In this document: in pieces, positions 63,210 to 64,000 of the stretch
Layout: each line of letters begins with the position of its first letter
Position numbering within the stretch: the first letter of the stretch is position 1
Assembly (NCBI RefSeq): GCF_022808175.1
Contig: NZ_JALGBX010000019.1
Coordinates: 145,072-209,071 of the forward strand
DNA from: Streptomyces sp. AP-93
Lineage (GTDB): Bacteria; Actinomycetota; Actinomycetes; Streptomycetales; Streptomycetaceae
Length of the DNA stretch: 64,000 bases
Reading direction: 5' to 3'
Translations under genes and position numbers: made by a program
The notes under the pieces: model-generated
The model's input: the letters and a program-made list of their open reading frames with translations, nothing else
The model's database searches: none
What the model was told of the DNA's origin: nothing

Positions 63210-63923
63210 GTGGACTTCTTGCCTTTCCTCCTCGCGGACCGGGACTTCTACCGGCCGATCGATGAGATCACTGATATCGGTGTCGAGCACGCGGTCGACG
63301 CGCTGCCGCAGGACGGGTCACAGGTGGCGTCCGGGGTGTGGACCGTGTGCGTGCCTGCGGAGGGCTTCGGCGCCGCGTCCGGGTGGAAGGTCCATGTGTC
63401 CGCCGCGCTCGACCGCGCTCAGCAGGTGCTCGACACGACCTCCGCGATCTGTGTCGAGCAGGGTGTGCCCTTCAAGTACCTGAGCAACTCCGTGTTCTAC
63501 ACGTGGCAGCACCACAAGCAGGGCTCCCGTGCGCAGAGCGGCAAGTTCATCGCCGCGTACCCCGCCGACGTCGAGGCCGCACGCCGGCTCATGGAAGTCC
63601 TGGCCTCGGCGCTGGAGGGTGAGCGGGGGCCGCACATCCTGGGTGACCGCCGCTACCGGGAGGGATCGGTCGTCGCGTACCGCTACGGCGCGTTCGCCGA
63701 GATCCCGCGGCTGCGTCCCGACGGCACCACCGAGCTGCTGGTGCCCGACCGCGAGGGCCGACTGGTGAAGGACGAGCGCGGGATCGTCTTCACGCTGCCC
63801 GAAGGAATCGAAGACCCCTTCGCCATCGTGGAGGCCCCACCGGCCGCCACAGCCGGGCGGACGCCGAGCGAGACGTCCGGGAAGGAGTCCGCCGGAACAG
63901 GGCGAAGTGACCTTGGGGCTTGA
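63210..63923 (+). CDS. LanKC-type N-terminal domain protein, stand-alone or truncated
   Basis: A 237-residue protein equal to the first domain of class III/IV lanthipeptide synthetases: LLADRDFYRPIDE, SGWKVHVSAALDRAQQVLD, VPFKYLSN, GSRAQSGKFIAAYPAD, GPHILGDRRYREGSVVAYRYGAFAE (shortened) and LVPDREGRLVKDERG. This domain is the phosphothreonine/serine lyase part. The kinase and cyclase domains (about 600 residues) are not present: the frame stops at 63923 and the rest of the window shows no continuation. The GTG at 63210 follows ACAGGAG. It could be a truncated remnant or one part of a split system. Confidence 0.72.
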   Translation: MDFLPFLLADRDFYRPIDEITDIGVEHAVDALPQDGSQVASGVWTVCVPAEGFGAASGWKVHVSAALDRAQQVLDTTSAICVEQGVPFKYLSNSVFYTWQHHKQGSRAQSGKFIAAYPADVEAARRLMEVLASALEGERGPHILGDRRYREGSVVAYRYGAFAEIPRLRPDGTTELLVPDREGRLVKDERGIVFTLPEGIEDPFAIVEAPPAATAGRTPSETSGKESAGTGRSDLGA

Positions 63924-63930
63924 CCCAAGG
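63911..63930 (+). terminator. Small hairpin at the end of the LanKC-type gene
   Basis: A perfect 7-bp stem (CCTTGGG at 63911-63917 with CCCAAGG at 63924-63930) around a 6-nt loop that contains the stop codon. It may be a weak terminator; there is no T-run. Confidence 0.4.
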
Positions 63931-64000
63931 CCGGGTAGTTAGCGTTTTCGCAGGTCACGCAAGGGGTGTTGGCGTCCATGCTGTAGCGGCGTAGAGGCCG

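Overview
The window is high-GC DNA from a Streptomyces or a close relative. The evidence is frequent GTG and TTG starts, a Streptomyces-type hopanoid cluster, a conservon (cvn) operon, an actinobacterial c-di-AMP riboswitch ahead of a LysM/M23 cell-wall hydrolase, and pSAM2-type integration at a tRNA gene. Everything here was read by eye; no database was searched.

Layout. Positions 1-4321 hold a cell-surface glycopolymer operon: a glycerol-1-phosphate dehydrogenase-like protein (5' truncated by the window), a CDP-alcohol phosphatidyltransferase, a family 2 glycosyltransferase and a TagGH/Wzm-Wzt-type exporter. Positions 4627-14589 hold the hopanoid operon: hpnC, hpnD and hpnE (squalene), a prenyl diphosphate synthase, shc, hpnG, hpnH and a class III aminotransferase (aminobacteriohopanetriol). 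It has two small overlapping ORFs and no ispG/dxs pair between hpnH and the aminotransferase. Positions 14641-28264 are mixed chromosomal genes: a tyrosine phosphatase, the riboswitch-controlled M23 peptidase, an AlkZ-like winged-helix protein, a lipoprotein, an M20 peptidase, a methyltransferase, a SpoIIE phosphatase, an SGNH hydrolase, an MBL-fold protein and two paralogous secreted repeat proteins. Two pseudogenes (an amidase and an MBL hydrolase) lie among them. Positions 28794-32555 are a cvnABCD operon plus a GAF protein. Positions 33052-34684 are a split transketolase pair behind a SoxR-box-like promoter.

The right half is accessory DNA at tRNA-Pro(GGG) (34840-34913). The last 43 bp of the tRNA recur at 44808 and 58422 and bound two tandem islands. 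Island A (about 10 kb) carries an intact tyrosine integrase and a compact terpene cluster: a prenyl diphosphate synthase, a 449-residue protein with an NDxxTxxxE motif, an unknown protein, an FAD oxygenase, an SDR and a P450. Island B (about 13.6 kb) carries a decayed relative of the same integrase, a two-gene locus of an unknown protein and a PLD-fold protein (possible defence system), a Ser/Thr kinase, a frameshifted EF-hand gene, a cupredoxin, an M50 protease, an NTPase, a PEBP protein, a VOC protein and IS debris. After the third repeat lie a multicopper-oxidase remnant, a third trace of the integrase upstream region, an FtsX/MacB-type ABC transporter and a stand-alone LanKC-type N-terminal domain.

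The most interesting unexplained items are the terpene cluster with its possible non-canonical terpene synthase, the unknown-plus-PLD gene pair, and the leaderless MerR-type promoter of the transketolase pair.
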